A stretch of DNA of 24,624 nt from a candidate division KSB1 bacterium (GTDB lineage Bacteria; Zhuqueibacterota; JdFR-76; DREG01), in NCBI GenBank assembly GCA_022566355.1, contig JADFJB010000064.1, positions 1 through 24,624 on the forward strand. Reading direction: 5' to 3'. The notes beneath the pieces are model-generated. The model did not search any database. It saw only the letters and a program-made list of their open reading frames with translations, and was not told the origin of the DNA. The translations under genes and the position numbers were made by a program. This document shows positions 1 through 8,796 of this stretch, in pieces (the first letter of the stretch is position 1; every line of letters starts with the position of its first letter).

Positions 1-36
1 CAATAAAAATGAGACACTTTTCATTTTTTATTTAAG

Positions 37-1053
37 CTAGTTTTTCGGTTTATTAATCCACACCATTTGCTGCAACCTTTTCACTTCTGGTTTTCCCTTC
101 ACAAAACGTTCCGGATATTTTTTATATGCTTCTTCAAGAACTAGTTGCCTTTTAGCAAGAACCAGATCTGCTTTCCCATAATGAACTGTACCCGGTGTCA
201 ACATTCCAATTCCTGAGTGTCTATGTTCGTTATTATACCAGTTATAAAATTTCCTGCAAAATAACCGGGCATCATAGATACATCCAAAACGGTCAGGAAA
301 TTCCGGCCTGCCTTTAAGAACACCAAAATGTGATTCGGAATAAGGATTATCATCAGGAACATGCGGCCTTGAGAATGATTTTATTATTCCAAGATCAATA
401 AGTAATTGTGCCAGGGTCTTTGATTGCATCTGTTTTCCCCGATCCGAATGAATTTTCAATTGTCCCGGTTCGATGTTCTGTTTCAAGCAACTTTCGGCAA
501 TTAACTCCTTTGCCAAAGTTGCGATTTGTCTGTAAGCTACCATCCAGCCAACAACATAACGACTAAAAATATCAAGGATCGTATAAAGATAATAATAAGT
601 CCATTTTTGCGGACCTTTTAATTTCGTAATATCCCATGACCATAGCTGATTCGGGTTTTTTGCCAATAGTACAGGAACAGAAAAATTATGATGGACTCGA
701 TTTCGCCGGTCTACATTTTGTTCATGTCTCGAAAGAATACGATACATTGTCCGTTCACTGCAAAGATATGTTCCTTCATCAAGTAAAATCGCACATATTT
801 CAGCCGGTGACAAATCTAAGAAACGTTCCGAATTAAGTGTGTCCAAAATTATCGTCTCCTCATGCTCTAATATGCGTCTGGGCGACTCTTTTATGGAAAT
901 CCGTACCATACTATCATTCTTCATTGAACGATAAAATGTAGCCCTTGAAACAGAAAAAGCCGTGCAAAGAGGCTTAACGCCGTGTTCTGTCTGGTGATAC
1001 TCTATCATAGTTATTCGCTCTCTTAAATATCCTTTTCTGTCTCGGCCAGGCAA
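37..1053 (-). CDS. IS3-family OrfB-type transposase (DDE integrase), no OrfA partner
   Basis: Transposase of 338 residues with an rve/DDE catalytic core. It has an N-terminal helix-turn-helix-like part (about 20-45, 'AFSVSRATFYR'), an HTH_21-like segment (about 60-115) and the integrase core from about 130. The three acidic residues are visible in 'WSWDITKLKG', 'IHSDRGKQMQ' and 'PYSESHFGVLK'. The C-terminal tail ending in 'VWINKPKN' is typical of a group of IS3-type OrfB proteins. The annotated start is a TTG; an ATG at 1008 with a purine-rich 'aagagag' about 9 nt upstream is an equally good start. IS3 elements normally carry an orfA just upstream that supplies the leader by frameshifting. 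Here the minus strand upstream of 1053 is closed by a TAG four codons away and no orfA is visible. I found no terminal inverted repeats. It is probably an incomplete or decaying element, although the core itself looks intact. Confidence 0.9.
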   Translation of the reverse strand: MPGRDRKGYLRERITMIEYHQTEHGVKPLCTAFSVSRATFYRSMKNDSMVRISIKESPRRILEHEETIILDTLNSERFLDLSPAEICAILLDEGTYLCSERTMYRILSRHEQNVDRRNRVHHNFSVPVLLAKNPNQLWSWDITKLKGPQKWTYYYLYTILDIFSRYVVGWMVAYRQIATLAKELIAESCLKQNIEPGQLKIHSDRGKQMQSKTLAQLLIDLGIIKSFSRPHVPDDNPYSESHFGVLKGRPEFPDRFGCIYDARLFCRKFYNWYNNEHRHSGIGMLTPGTVHYGKADLVLAKRQLVLEEAYKKYPERFVKGKPEVKRLQQMVWINKPKN

Positions 1054-1244
1054 TAATATTTGCTAATAGTACCTCTGAGATCTAATAAAAAAGAAAAATA
1101 TTCTTGATTTGTATTAAAAAAATCATCTAAACTTCTAACGTTTTCCCTGCAATTCGTAAATAAAGTTTTCAATTAGCAAGCTTAGAAATTTTTTAGGAAT
1201 CAATATAACAGACTCTATTAATAATTTTAATTGTAAGTCGATAA

Positions 1245-1744
1245 TTAAAAGATATCAGGTTCAAGTTAAGGAATGAATCGGATTTACAATTTAAAAAGCC
1301 AGCAGGGGCTGAATTCAAGTTACAAATTCCAAATTCCTTAAAGGATCAGTTACTTAATCTATCTAAAGAACTTTCTGCACCTCCTAATATTCTTACTCGT
1401 ATTCTTGAATTGACGAGTGGATTAAATAGTGATGTGGATTATATTGTAGATGTCCTGTCCACTCAACCTATTATCGCCGCCAGAATAATAAAAGTAGCTA
1501 ATTCTGCTTTTTATGGTTTATTTCGAACGGTTTCTAGTGTCAATCAGGCAATCTTATTTTTGGGCATGCAGGTAATTCGCAATATTGTCGTAACGGATTC
1601 AATCCAAAATATTTATCAAAAAAAAGGTCCGCACCACCAGTATTACAATAAAACAATAAGTTATGGAAACACAGTTTAGCTACGGCCATCTTTTCCCGTA
1701 TGTTGGCCGTAAAGCAACCATACGTAATTTTGATTATCGATTAA
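1245..1744 (+). pseudogene. HDOD-domain protein fragment, frameshifted and truncated
   Basis: Remnant of an HDOD (HD-related output domain) signalling protein and the only plus-strand coding trace in the window. The frame is open from 1245 with no usable start codon. It encodes the typical HDOD run 'ELSAPPNILTRILELTS', then 'IIAARIIKVANSAFYG' and 'SVNQAILFLGMQVIRNIV'. That frame stops at 1679. The family motif continues in another frame from about 1661 ('LWKHSLATAIFSRMLA'), so an indel lies near 1650-1660. The second frame stops at 1744, before the HD-like half of the domain is complete. Both the N-terminus and most of the C-terminus are missing. The neighbouring IS3 transposase suggests, without proving it, that insertion or deletion around the element caused the damage. 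Confidence 0.8.
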
Positions 1745-1873
1745 GGGAATCATTCTAAAATTAAACCAGGCATCAATTTCATACCCGATCCAAGCATTAA
1801 CCAAGCTGATTTTCATTCCAAGGAAAAAACTTCCTTTATTTATATCATAATGAAGCCGGCTATATAAACAGAG
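1676..1873 (-). pseudogene. Possible C-terminal scrap of a minus-strand membrane/barrel protein
   Basis: A 65-codon open stretch without a start codon, closed upstream by TAA at 1874-1876. Its residues alternate aromatic and polar positions ('GMKISLVNAWIGYEIDAWF'), like a beta-barrel strand pair. Its 3' end lies antisense to the HDOD remnant, so only about 1727-1873 could be genuine and the rest may be a chance extension. I recognise no family. The call rests only on composition and an open frame in a stretch that otherwise looks like debris. Confidence 0.22.
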
Positions 1874-1924
1874 TTAATAAAATCCGCAATTGAAATGGCA
1901 ACTAACTTATTATTTTTAAGGTAG

Positions 1925-3340
1925 TTAGTTACCTTCCTCAGCCAGCACATAAGCAAAAATTGCCATACCGATAGCGCCTATTTCCAACTCTCTTGGACTC
2001 ACAGTTTCCAACACATCATTTTCCGAGTGATGAACATCAAAATAACGCTGGGAATCCGGTGCGAGGCCTATCAGAAGCGTATCCCATTGCCGAGCCAAAG
2101 GTCCGATATCCGCGCCACCGCCACCAGCAGTAAACAAGTCCATACCCAGCTCTTGAAAAAGCGGCAGCCATTTTCGGTATTTCCCGGCAACTTCTTCATT
2201 TCTTCCAACCCGGAATCCTCGTGGAATGAAACCGCCCGCATCCGACTCAAATGCCGCCACATGTTTCTCGTTTTTGCGTCGACCCGATTTCACATAATCG
2301 CTGCCACCGGTTTGCCCGAATTCTTCATTCATAAACAGCACAGCCCGGATCGTTCGTTTTGGCTGAAGTCCCAATTCTTTTATTAACCGCAATGCTTCAA
2401 CAACTTGAACACAACCAGCGCCATCATCATGAGCACCGACGCCTTTATCCCAGGCATCCAAATGAGCGCCTAATAAAATGACTTCATTAGGCTTTTCGCT
2501 TCCTGTAATCTGTCCCACCACATTTGCCGAAGGAACCGGCGACCGTGTTTCACAGCTTAATCTTAAATTTACAATAACTTCCGGATCTCTTAACAATAGC
2601 ATACTCAGGAAATTTGCATCCCGGGTACTAATTGCTGCCGCAGGGATTTTAGGAACATTGTCTTCGTAACGCATCATCCCGGTATGAGGGACATTATCCA
2701 ATCGAAGGGTCATTGATCTAACCAGCACCGCAACTGCCCCAACTTTGGCAGCCGCAATTGCGCCGCTTCCTCTTTGGTCCACTGCTCCACCATAAGCTCT
2801 GAAAGTTACAATCTGGTCAGGATCTAAAGGCCTGTTATAAAACAGAATTTTTCCTTTTGCTTTTTCACCCAAATTTTCTGCTTCTTCCAACGATTGGATT
2901 TCAATCACAGATGCGGAAATTCCAAGCTCAGATGTGCCTATACTATTTCCTAATGCGCAAACGGAAAGAAGCCTGGTACCAACAGTCGGCGAATTGATTA
3001 CACTTGCTTCTTCAACGGTTCCCCTGACCCATCGTTGAACCATCATGGGCTCCAGGTGAACGTCATCAAAATCCAAATCCTGCATCCATTGACGGGTTTG
3101 CTCTACTGCTGCCGCGGCTCCCGGTGACCCTGCCATTCTTTTGCCCGCCACAGCAATCAACTCATCCAGCATTGAATAAGCTTTCAGCTCTGCCATTCCT
3201 TTTGCCCGCATTTTTTTCACAATATCCATGTAGGGTTGTAGACTTGATTTATCCTGCGTAATTCCTTTAAAAAATGGGATCATTAATATTAGTACAAAAC
3301 TGATATAGCTTTTGGTTAACGATCGGGTTCTTTGTTTCAT
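1925..3340 (-). CDS. Secreted M28-family zinc aminopeptidase/carboxypeptidase with PA-type insert
   Basis: Exported metallopeptidase of 471 residues. A signal peptide occupies about residues 1-29 (basic start, then a hydrophobic stretch 'YISFVLILMIPFF'). A protease-associated-like region lies between about 140 and 260. The M28 catalytic domain runs from about 270 to the end. The zinc and catalytic residues are visible: H293 in 'GAHLDAWDKG', D305/D306 in 'HDDGAG', the pair E339-E340 in 'MNEE', D367 in 'ESDAGG' and H437 in 'DVHHSEND'. The overall plan resembles carboxypeptidase Q or bacterial aminopeptidases that trim peptides outside the cytoplasm. It stands alone, with 131 nt to glnE upstream, and nothing points to an operon partner. 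The substrate cannot be told from sequence. Confidence 0.93.
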   Translation of the reverse strand: MKQRTRSLTKSYISFVLILMIPFFKGITQDKSSLQPYMDIVKKMRAKGMAELKAYSMLDELIAVAGKRMAGSPGAAAAVEQTRQWMQDLDFDDVHLEPMMVQRWVRGTVEEASVINSPTVGTRLLSVCALGNSIGTSELGISASVIEIQSLEEAENLGEKAKGKILFYNRPLDPDQIVTFRAYGGAVDQRGSGAIAAAKVGAVAVLVRSMTLRLDNVPHTGMMRYEDNVPKIPAAAISTRDANFLSMLLLRDPEVIVNLRLSCETRSPVPSANVVGQITGSEKPNEVILLGAHLDAWDKGVGAHDDGAGCVQVVEALRLIKELGLQPKRTIRAVLFMNEEFGQTGGSDYVKSGRRKNEKHVAAFESDAGGFIPRGFRVGRNEEVAGKYRKWLPLFQELGMDLFTAGGGGADIGPLARQWDTLLIGLAPDSQRYFDVHHSENDVLETVSPRELEIGAIGMAIFAYVLAEEGN

Positions 3341-3396
3341 CTTATCGCCTCTTTTCGATTAGCAGTTAGGATTTCAAATTCATTCTTCAAAATAAG

Positions 3397-3428
3397 GAAT
3401 CCCAATATATCAATTATAAAAGGGATTC
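3397..3428 (-). terminator. Weak hairpin downstream of glnE
   Basis: A 7-bp inverted repeat (gaatccc at 3397-3403, gggattc at 3422-3428) with an AT-rich loop lies about 45 nt after the glnE stop. On the minus strand it is followed by the T-rich stretch 'cttattttg'. The stem is AT-rich and the T-run is broken, so termination would be weak at best. Confidence 0.35.
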
Positions 3429-3471
3429 TCAATATGGATTATGGAAATGGGTGGATCGATACCAAAGTTCT

Positions 3472-6400
3472 CTAGTTTGGATAAGGAAGCAAGCGATTGT
3501 TTAGCTCTTGAACGTTGGTCGTAAACTTCAAAATATCCTTTTTTAACTGGTTTTTTTCCAGATAACCAAGTCTTCTGGCAAGAAAATAAAATTCTTCGGT
3601 GTCAGTGGAAGGAACAGTCAAATCCCGTGTATTTCCGCGAACGACCCTGAGACTATCAATTAACAATCTAAGGGAAACCAGTGCATTTGTAAGCGTTTCC
3701 TCTTCTTGTTTCGTGATAATGCCAGTCTCATGTAGCTTTAATATTGCCTGACGTGTATTTTGTAACTTTAATTCTGGTTTTGCCTTGCCATGTGTAATTT
3801 GAAGGCCTTGAACCAGGTACTCCAAATCAACCAAACAACCCGGACTGAATTTCGCGTTCAAAGTCCCACCAGTTACCAATTGCCGGATTTGACGTTCCCG
3901 CATTGCACGCATAGAAATTACATCAAATGGCTCATCAGTATAAAGGATCTTGTCACGAAGCTCAACAATCCCTTTGCCAAAATTTGGGTCGCCAGCTATG
4001 GGGCGTAATTTAACTAGTGCTTGACGTTCGTAATTCCAGGCAGGTCCATCCGGATCAAAATATTTTTGGAACGCATCTTTTGTTACTGAAAATCGTCCTG
4101 CCTTGCCATAAGGCCGCATACGCATATCTATTTCAAATACACCTGCACGTTTGGCATGTATCGAATTTCTGACTTCATGAACCAATGCTTCAAAATATTC
4201 AGCATTTGTAATTGAATTTGGACCTATTGTTTTGCCTTTTCCTTCATAAATAAACATCAACTCTATATCCGATGCAAATCCCATTTCTCGCCCACCAAAT
4301 TTACCTAATGCGAATAACGTTATCGGGCTTCTTTTACTGCCAACTACCGGCATTCCATATTTCTCAACGAGGTGTTTTTCACAAAAGGCGAATGCAGTTT
4401 CAACGATTACTTCGGCAAGATCGGAAAGCTCTGCGGAAAATTGACCGAATTCGGTAATATATCCTTGAATGTGGCGCATATCGATGCGAAACATCTCACG
4501 GTCTTTAAATTCATTTAATTTCAGTACAGTCTCGCTTTCATCAGATATTTTGTTTAGAGCCATATTTAGTTCTTTTCTCAAATCCGCTTTTGATTTTACG
4601 GTAGAAAGGGCTTCTAAATCCTTAAGGACTGGAAACAAATTGTGATGCTGCAACCTGAGAAAATCAGTCCAAAGAAAATCACTCACGCCAAAAAGTTTTG
4701 CAAGTGCATCCATTACATCCGGTTTTTGGATAAAAACCAGCTCATTCATCCAATTACTCTGCTGAAAAAGTTGCTCGATGAATTCACGAAAATGCAATAA
4801 TGCAGATTCTGGGTTGGGTGCATTTGGCAACAAGCGAACAAAGTGTTTTACCAACGTAGTTGCGATTCGCAATTCCCGCTGTTTTGAGGGTTCTGTGATT
4901 TTTTGACCTTGTATATCAGTAACGAAAATGGTATCATGCAAACGATCTTCAATAGAGCTGATCATAACCCGCCAAATGAATATTCCATTCAAAGTTAGAG
5001 CGTTTGTTAATTCATATAAAAATCCGATTGTATCCGAAGCATCAATCCTTAGAATCGTATGATGTTCGGAGGCTGTATTATCAATATCAATTAATATCGG
5101 TTGCATTGAAGTTGTTACCTCTGTGGTTGTTTGACGTAGCGTGTTCGCAACACGCTTAGCCAATTCGCCTTGCACTTCCTTACTTTGTTTTGCGCGTATC
5201 TTACGCAAAAAATCCACAAGCTCGGTCTCATAGTTTTGCCAAATTTCTTCAGAAACATGTTTTTGAGTTTGAGTAATTCGAAACACATCTACAATTTTTC
5301 GCAGGGAACCTTTTTCCACATTAGAATGGGATATTCTCTTGCGTCTTCTTCGGCTACCCGGTTGTTTGGCGCCGGTCGAATCTACTGATTCATAGGTGAA
5401 AATTTGGCCGCTTTGTATATTGAATCCATAAATGAAGAGCAATCCACATATGACGGATAAAGCACCTAAATAATCATAACCGACAATGACGAGCTGCCAG
5501 GAATGATCCGTTAAAGAAGTTGCTTCAATTTTTGCCAATGTATTCTCATCGAGAAACTGAATTAGTTTTTCATGTTTTTCAATTTCCTCGTTTGAAAATA
5601 TTTCTCGGTAAGAAGCATTCATTCTGGAAACATGTTTACTTAAATCATTCTCAATCCCGTGAATATTAGAAGGTAACTGACCTAATCGAACCTGTTTAGG
5701 AATCTTGGAACCGCCAAGGTACTCTTCATAGATTTCTCGGATTGCTCTACTATGTTCCTGATAACGAGCCATGAAGTTTTTACCGGCATTTTTTCCCGAA
5801 AATGCAAGTCTATTGGCAAGATAAGTAATATCATCAGCTTTGGATGGAATAAGATGAGTTTGGCGATAATGCATCAATTGCAAATGGTGTTCAATAATAC
5901 GCAGAAAAGTATATCCGTCTGTTAAGATTCTAAATTGCTCTACTGGTAAGAGATCACATGCGCGCAAACGAGCCAAAGCATCAATAGTGTTGCGACTGCG
6001 TATTTCGGGTCGATTGGCACCATGAATAAGCTGGAGGTATTGCGTTAGAAATTCAATATCACGGATGGAACCTTCTCCATGCTTAACTTCCCGTTGGTTT
6101 TCACCTCGTATGCGCAAATTTGCTTCAACACTTTTTTTCATTAGGCTAACTTCAGCCCGCACATTATGATTGGCTACATCGAAAACCAAAGGTTGAATTC
6201 GATTCAAAAATTCTATGCCAACTCTTTCTTCGCCTGAAATAACCCTGGTTTTCAATAGAGCCTGTTTTTCCCATAACCGGGCCGTCGTTTCAATATATTT
6301 AAAATGATCCTCCAAAGATGAAATAAGAGGTCCATCACGGCCCCATGGGCGAAGACGCATGTCCACACGGTATAAAAATCCTTCACCGGTAGCTTTTGAA

Positions 6401-7206
6401 AGTGAATTGATTAAACTTTCACCAAGTTTGCGATAGGCTATTGGGATGGATTCAACGATAAACAACAAATCAATATCGGAACTGTAATTTAATTCTTGTC
6501 CCCCAAGTTTTCCCATTGCAAGAACAGCAAATCCTTGCGGATCGATTTGAGTTTTTTCAGCGGCGATCTCAAGACATGCACGTACCAAACTATCTGCAAG
6601 GTTAGAAATTTGCAAAGTAACCGTTTGAAAATCTAAAAGCCCCATTAAGTCACTGGCGCCAATGCGAAGCAATTCTTTCTTTTGATATTTTCTCAAATTA
6701 TCCAGTTTTTCAGATATGTGTTCGGTAAATTGAATTGACTTTATGGATTCGGCATAAAATTGATGAACGGTTTTAGTCTGGGCTAGCTGTTTACGATCTT
6801 TTAACTGTTCGAAATATTCGGGGTGTCGAAACAAAATTTCTGAAAGGAATTGGCTGCCGGCAAAAAGCGTAATTAAAATTTCTACCATACGAGGTTCGTG
6901 GTTCAGATACTGAAGCAAGGCCGACTTATCTGAAGCTCCATCCAGGAATTGTTCAAAATTGATTAATGTCTGATTGGGATTAGCTGCTTTGGAAATGACC
7001 TCCAAGAGAAATGGGTACAATTGATTAAGATTGGGAATCAACTCATCGGTTTCAGCCATTCGTAAAAGACTTCGATGGGCAGCCTGCCAATCTTTAAAGT
7101 TCAAACTTTGTAAAAAGTTAGAAATTTGTTCCGGGTTTAGCTGTTCCCGTAACAGAAGGTCTATTTTTTTATAATCTATTAAAGTGGTCACAAAAGGGTC
7201 CGACAA
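3472..7206 (-). CDS. glnE: Glutamine synthetase adenylyltransferase/deadenylase GlnE with inserted ACT domains
   Basis: Bifunctional enzyme that adds and removes AMP on glutamine synthetase. It is 1244 residues long against about 950 for the usual GlnE. The first half has a nucleotidyltransferase core ('GKLGGQELNYSSDIDLLFI', D244 and D246), then 'RLRPWGRDGPL' and a helical domain to about 500 with 'GEGSIRDIEFLTQ'. The second half has 'GKFGGREMGFASDIELMFI' (D980, but E982 where Asp is usual), 'MRMRPYGKAG' and 'LVDLEYLVQG'. Between them, about 505-800, is extra sequence. It has one ACT-like unit at about 568-650, with a basic loop 'SRRRRKR' at 618-624. A clearer ACT unit at about 715-790 ('DASDTIGFLYELTNALTLNG', 'DTIFVTDIQGQKIT') resembles the GlnD C-terminus. 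The start is TTG. It lies 171 nt downstream of glnA beyond a terminator, so it is probably transcribed separately or by read-through. The GlnE identity is firm; a sensing role for the ACT pair is inference. Confidence 0.95.
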   Translation of the reverse strand: MSDPFVTTLIDYKKIDLLLREQLNPEQISNFLQSLNFKDWQAAHRSLLRMAETDELIPNLNQLYPFLLEVISKAANPNQTLINFEQFLDGASDKSALLQYLNHEPRMVEILITLFAGSQFLSEILFRHPEYFEQLKDRKQLAQTKTVHQFYAESIKSIQFTEHISEKLDNLRKYQKKELLRIGASDLMGLLDFQTVTLQISNLADSLVRACLEIAAEKTQIDPQGFAVLAMGKLGGQELNYSSDIDLLFIVESIPIAYRKLGESLINSLSKATGEGFLYRVDMRLRPWGRDGPLISSLEDHFKYIETTARLWEKQALLKTRVISGEERVGIEFLNRIQPLVFDVANHNVRAEVSLMKKSVEANLRIRGENQREVKHGEGSIRDIEFLTQYLQLIHGANRPEIRSRNTIDALARLRACDLLPVEQFRILTDGYTFLRIIEHHLQLMHYRQTHLIPSKADDITYLANRLAFSGKNAGKNFMARYQEHSRAIREIYEEYLGGSKIPKQVRLGQLPSNIHGIENDLSKHVSRMNASYREIFSNEEIEKHEKLIQFLDENTLAKIEATSLTDHSWQLVIVGYDYLGALSVICGLLFIYGFNIQSGQIFTYESVDSTGAKQPGSRRRRKRISHSNVEKGSLRKIVDVFRITQTQKHVSEEIWQNYETELVDFLRKIRAKQSKEVQGELAKRVANTLRQTTTEVTTSMQPILIDIDNTASEHHTILRIDASDTIGFLYELTNALTLNGIFIWRVMISSIEDRLHDTIFVTDIQGQKITEPSKQRELRIATTLVKHFVRLLPNAPNPESALLHFREFIEQLFQQSNWMNELVFIQKPDVMDALAKLFGVSDFLWTDFLRLQHHNLFPVLKDLEALSTVKSKADLRKELNMALNKISDESETVLKLNEFKDREMFRIDMRHIQGYITEFGQFSAELSDLAEVIVETAFAFCEKHLVEKYGMPVVGSKRSPITLFALGKFGGREMGFASDIELMFIYEGKGKTIGPNSITNAEYFEALVHEVRNSIHAKRAGVFEIDMRMRPYGKAGRFSVTKDAFQKYFDPDGPAWNYERQALVKLRPIAGDPNFGKGIVELRDKILYTDEPFDVISMRAMRERQIRQLVTGGTLNAKFSPGCLVDLEYLVQGLQITHGKAKPELKLQNTRQAILKLHETGIITKQEEETLTNALVSLRLLIDSLRVVRGNTRDLTVPSTDTEEFYFLARRLGYLEKNQLKKDILKFTTNVQELNNRLLPYPN

Positions 7207-7317
7207 AAAATCAACAAAATAAGTATAGCTAAATCTATAAATTATTTTGTTTACAGCAAATTTGTAAGCTCACAAAATAAGTTGAAAGATTTAATTTATA
7301 TTATTCTTGAATTCGGT

Positions 7318-7360
7318 AAAAAAAAACGCCCGGCGATTGTCTCATCGTCCAGGCGCTTTT
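7318..7360 (-). terminator. Rho-independent terminator after glnA
   Basis: Just past the glnA stop, the minus strand folds a 9-bp stem (agcgcctgg with ccgggcgtt, including G-T pairs). An inner cgat/atcg extension follows, and then a run of nine T. It is a strong intrinsic terminator and separates glnA from glnE. Confidence 0.88.
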
Positions 7361-7377
7361 AATTTGATTCAATCTTC

Positions 7378-8796
7378 TTAAATATCGTAATACAAAGCGA
7401 ATTCATACGGATGTGGCCGCAACCGCATCGCATCCACTTCGTTTACTCTTTTGTAAGAGATCCATGTTTCAATTACATCACTGGTGAAAACATCACCCTT
7501 CAGAAGAAAATCATGATCTTTTTCCAAGCTTTCCAAAGCCTCATCCAATGAAGCAGGCGTGGATGGGATTTCTGCCAATTCTTCCGGAGCCAATTCATAA
7601 ATATCCTTATCCAACGGTTCACCAGGGTGGATCTTATTGGTAATGCCATCCAAACCGGCCATTAGCATGGCGCTAAAAGCTAAATAAGGATTACAAGATG
7701 GGTCCGGCCAACGGCATTCTACTCGTTTGGATTTTGGATTATCGGAATAAACTGGAATTCTGCATGCAGCGCTACGATTTCTCATTGAATACGCCAGGTT
7801 AACCGGGGCTTCATAACCGGGTACCAATCTCTTAAAAGAATTGGTTGTTGGATTGGTTATAGCGACAAGAGCCGGCGCATGTTTTAATAAACCACCCATA
7901 AAAAACATGGCTATTTCACTGAGGCCTGCATAACCGGAACCGGCGAATAGCGGAGTTCCTTCTTTCCACAAACTTATGTGGGTATGCATCCCGCTACCAT
8001 TATCACCAAAAAGCGGTTTCGGCATGAAAGTAGCGGTTTTACCATGCTTCCGTGCAGTATTTTTGACAATGTATTTAAACAACAGCATCCCATCAGCCAT
8101 ACTTACCAAAGGCCCATACTTCAAATCGATTTCTGCCTGTCCACCTGTGGCAACTTCATGATGGTGGCATTCCACATCCAGCCCGCTCTCGATCATGGTT
8201 AGTATCATTTCACTACGAATATCATGAAACGCATCGCTAGGCGGAACTGGAAAATATCCTTCTTTGTAGCGTGGTTTATAGCCAAGATTTGGATTTTCCT
8301 CTTTTCCTGAATTCCAACGGCCTTCCACGGAATCAATAAAATAATAGCTAGAATTGGCGGTTTGGTCAAACCGAATATCGTCAAAAATGAAGAATTCTGC
8401 TTCCGGGCCTAAGTAAGCTATATCTGCTATACCTGTAGATTTCAAAAATGCTTCAGCTTTTTGGGCAATATTACGCGGGCACCGGGTGTATTTTTCTTTA
8501 GTTAGAGGGTCATGGACATCACAAACCAAACTTAAAGTCGTTGGCTGCATGAATGGATCTATAATAGCAGTGTTTGGATCTGGAATGACAATCATGTCAC
8601 TTTCATTGACCGCCTGCCAACCCCGGATACTGGAACCGTCAAACCCGAATCCTTCGGTAAATAAATCATCTGTTAATGTGGAAATGGGAGCAGAAAAGTG
8701 CTGCCATAAACCCGGGAAATCCATAAACTTTAAGTCTAGAATTTTTGCATCCTTATCTTTAGCCATTTGCAGGACATCCGCAATAGATTTAGCCAT
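7378..8796 (-). CDS. glnA: Type I glutamine synthetase, adenylylatable (GSI-beta-like)
   Basis: Makes glutamine from glutamate, ammonia and ATP as a cytoplasmic dodecamer. The 472-residue length is normal for type I. Visible motifs are '[10 protein letters not shown]' (51-60), metal ligands E132 and E134 in '[10 protein letters not shown]', E214 and E222 in '[14 protein letters not shown]', H271 in '[11 protein letters not shown]', '[12 protein letters not shown]' with R323, and R362 in 'VECRWPDPS'. Y400 in '[16 protein letters not shown]' matches the context of the tyrosine that GlnE modifies in E. coli (NLYDLPPEE). The start is well fixed by 'aggaggt' 7 nt before the ATG. A near-consensus sigma-54 promoter lies upstream and a strong terminator follows, so it is a monocistronic, nitrogen-regulated unit. 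The adjacent glnE supports regulation by adenylylation. Confidence 0.98.
   Translation of the reverse strand: MAKSIADVLQMAKDKDAKILDLKFMDFPGLWQHFSAPISTLTDDLFTEGFGFDGSSIRGWQAVNESDMIVIPDPNTAIIDPFMQPTTLSLVCDVHDPLTKEKYTRCPRNIAQKAEAFLKSTGIADIAYLGPEAEFFIFDDIRFDQTANSSYYFIDSVEGRWNSGKEENPNLGYKPRYKEGYFPVPPSDAFHDIRSEMILTMIESGLDVECHHHEVATGGQAEIDLKYGPLVSMADGMLLFKYIVKNTARKHGKTATFMPKPLFGDNGSGMHTHISLWKEGTPLFAGSGYAGLSEIAMFFMGGLLKHAPALVAITNPTTNSFKRLVPGYEAPVNLAYSMRNRSAACRIPVYSDNPKSKRVECRWPDPSCNPYLAFSAMLMAGLDGITNKIHPGEPLDKDIYELAPEELAEIPSTPASLDEALESLEKDHDFLLKGDVFTSDVIETWISYKRVNEVDAMRLRPHPYEFALYYDI

Noticed and set aside
1-1250. Terminal inverted repeats of the IS element.
   Set aside because: The left flank 'tgagacac' has no matching inverse copy in 1054-1300.
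1885-1940. Hairpin 'aactaac'/'gttagtt' after the M28 peptidase gene as terminator.
   Set aside because: AT-rich 7-bp stem overlapping the gene end, with no T-run after it.
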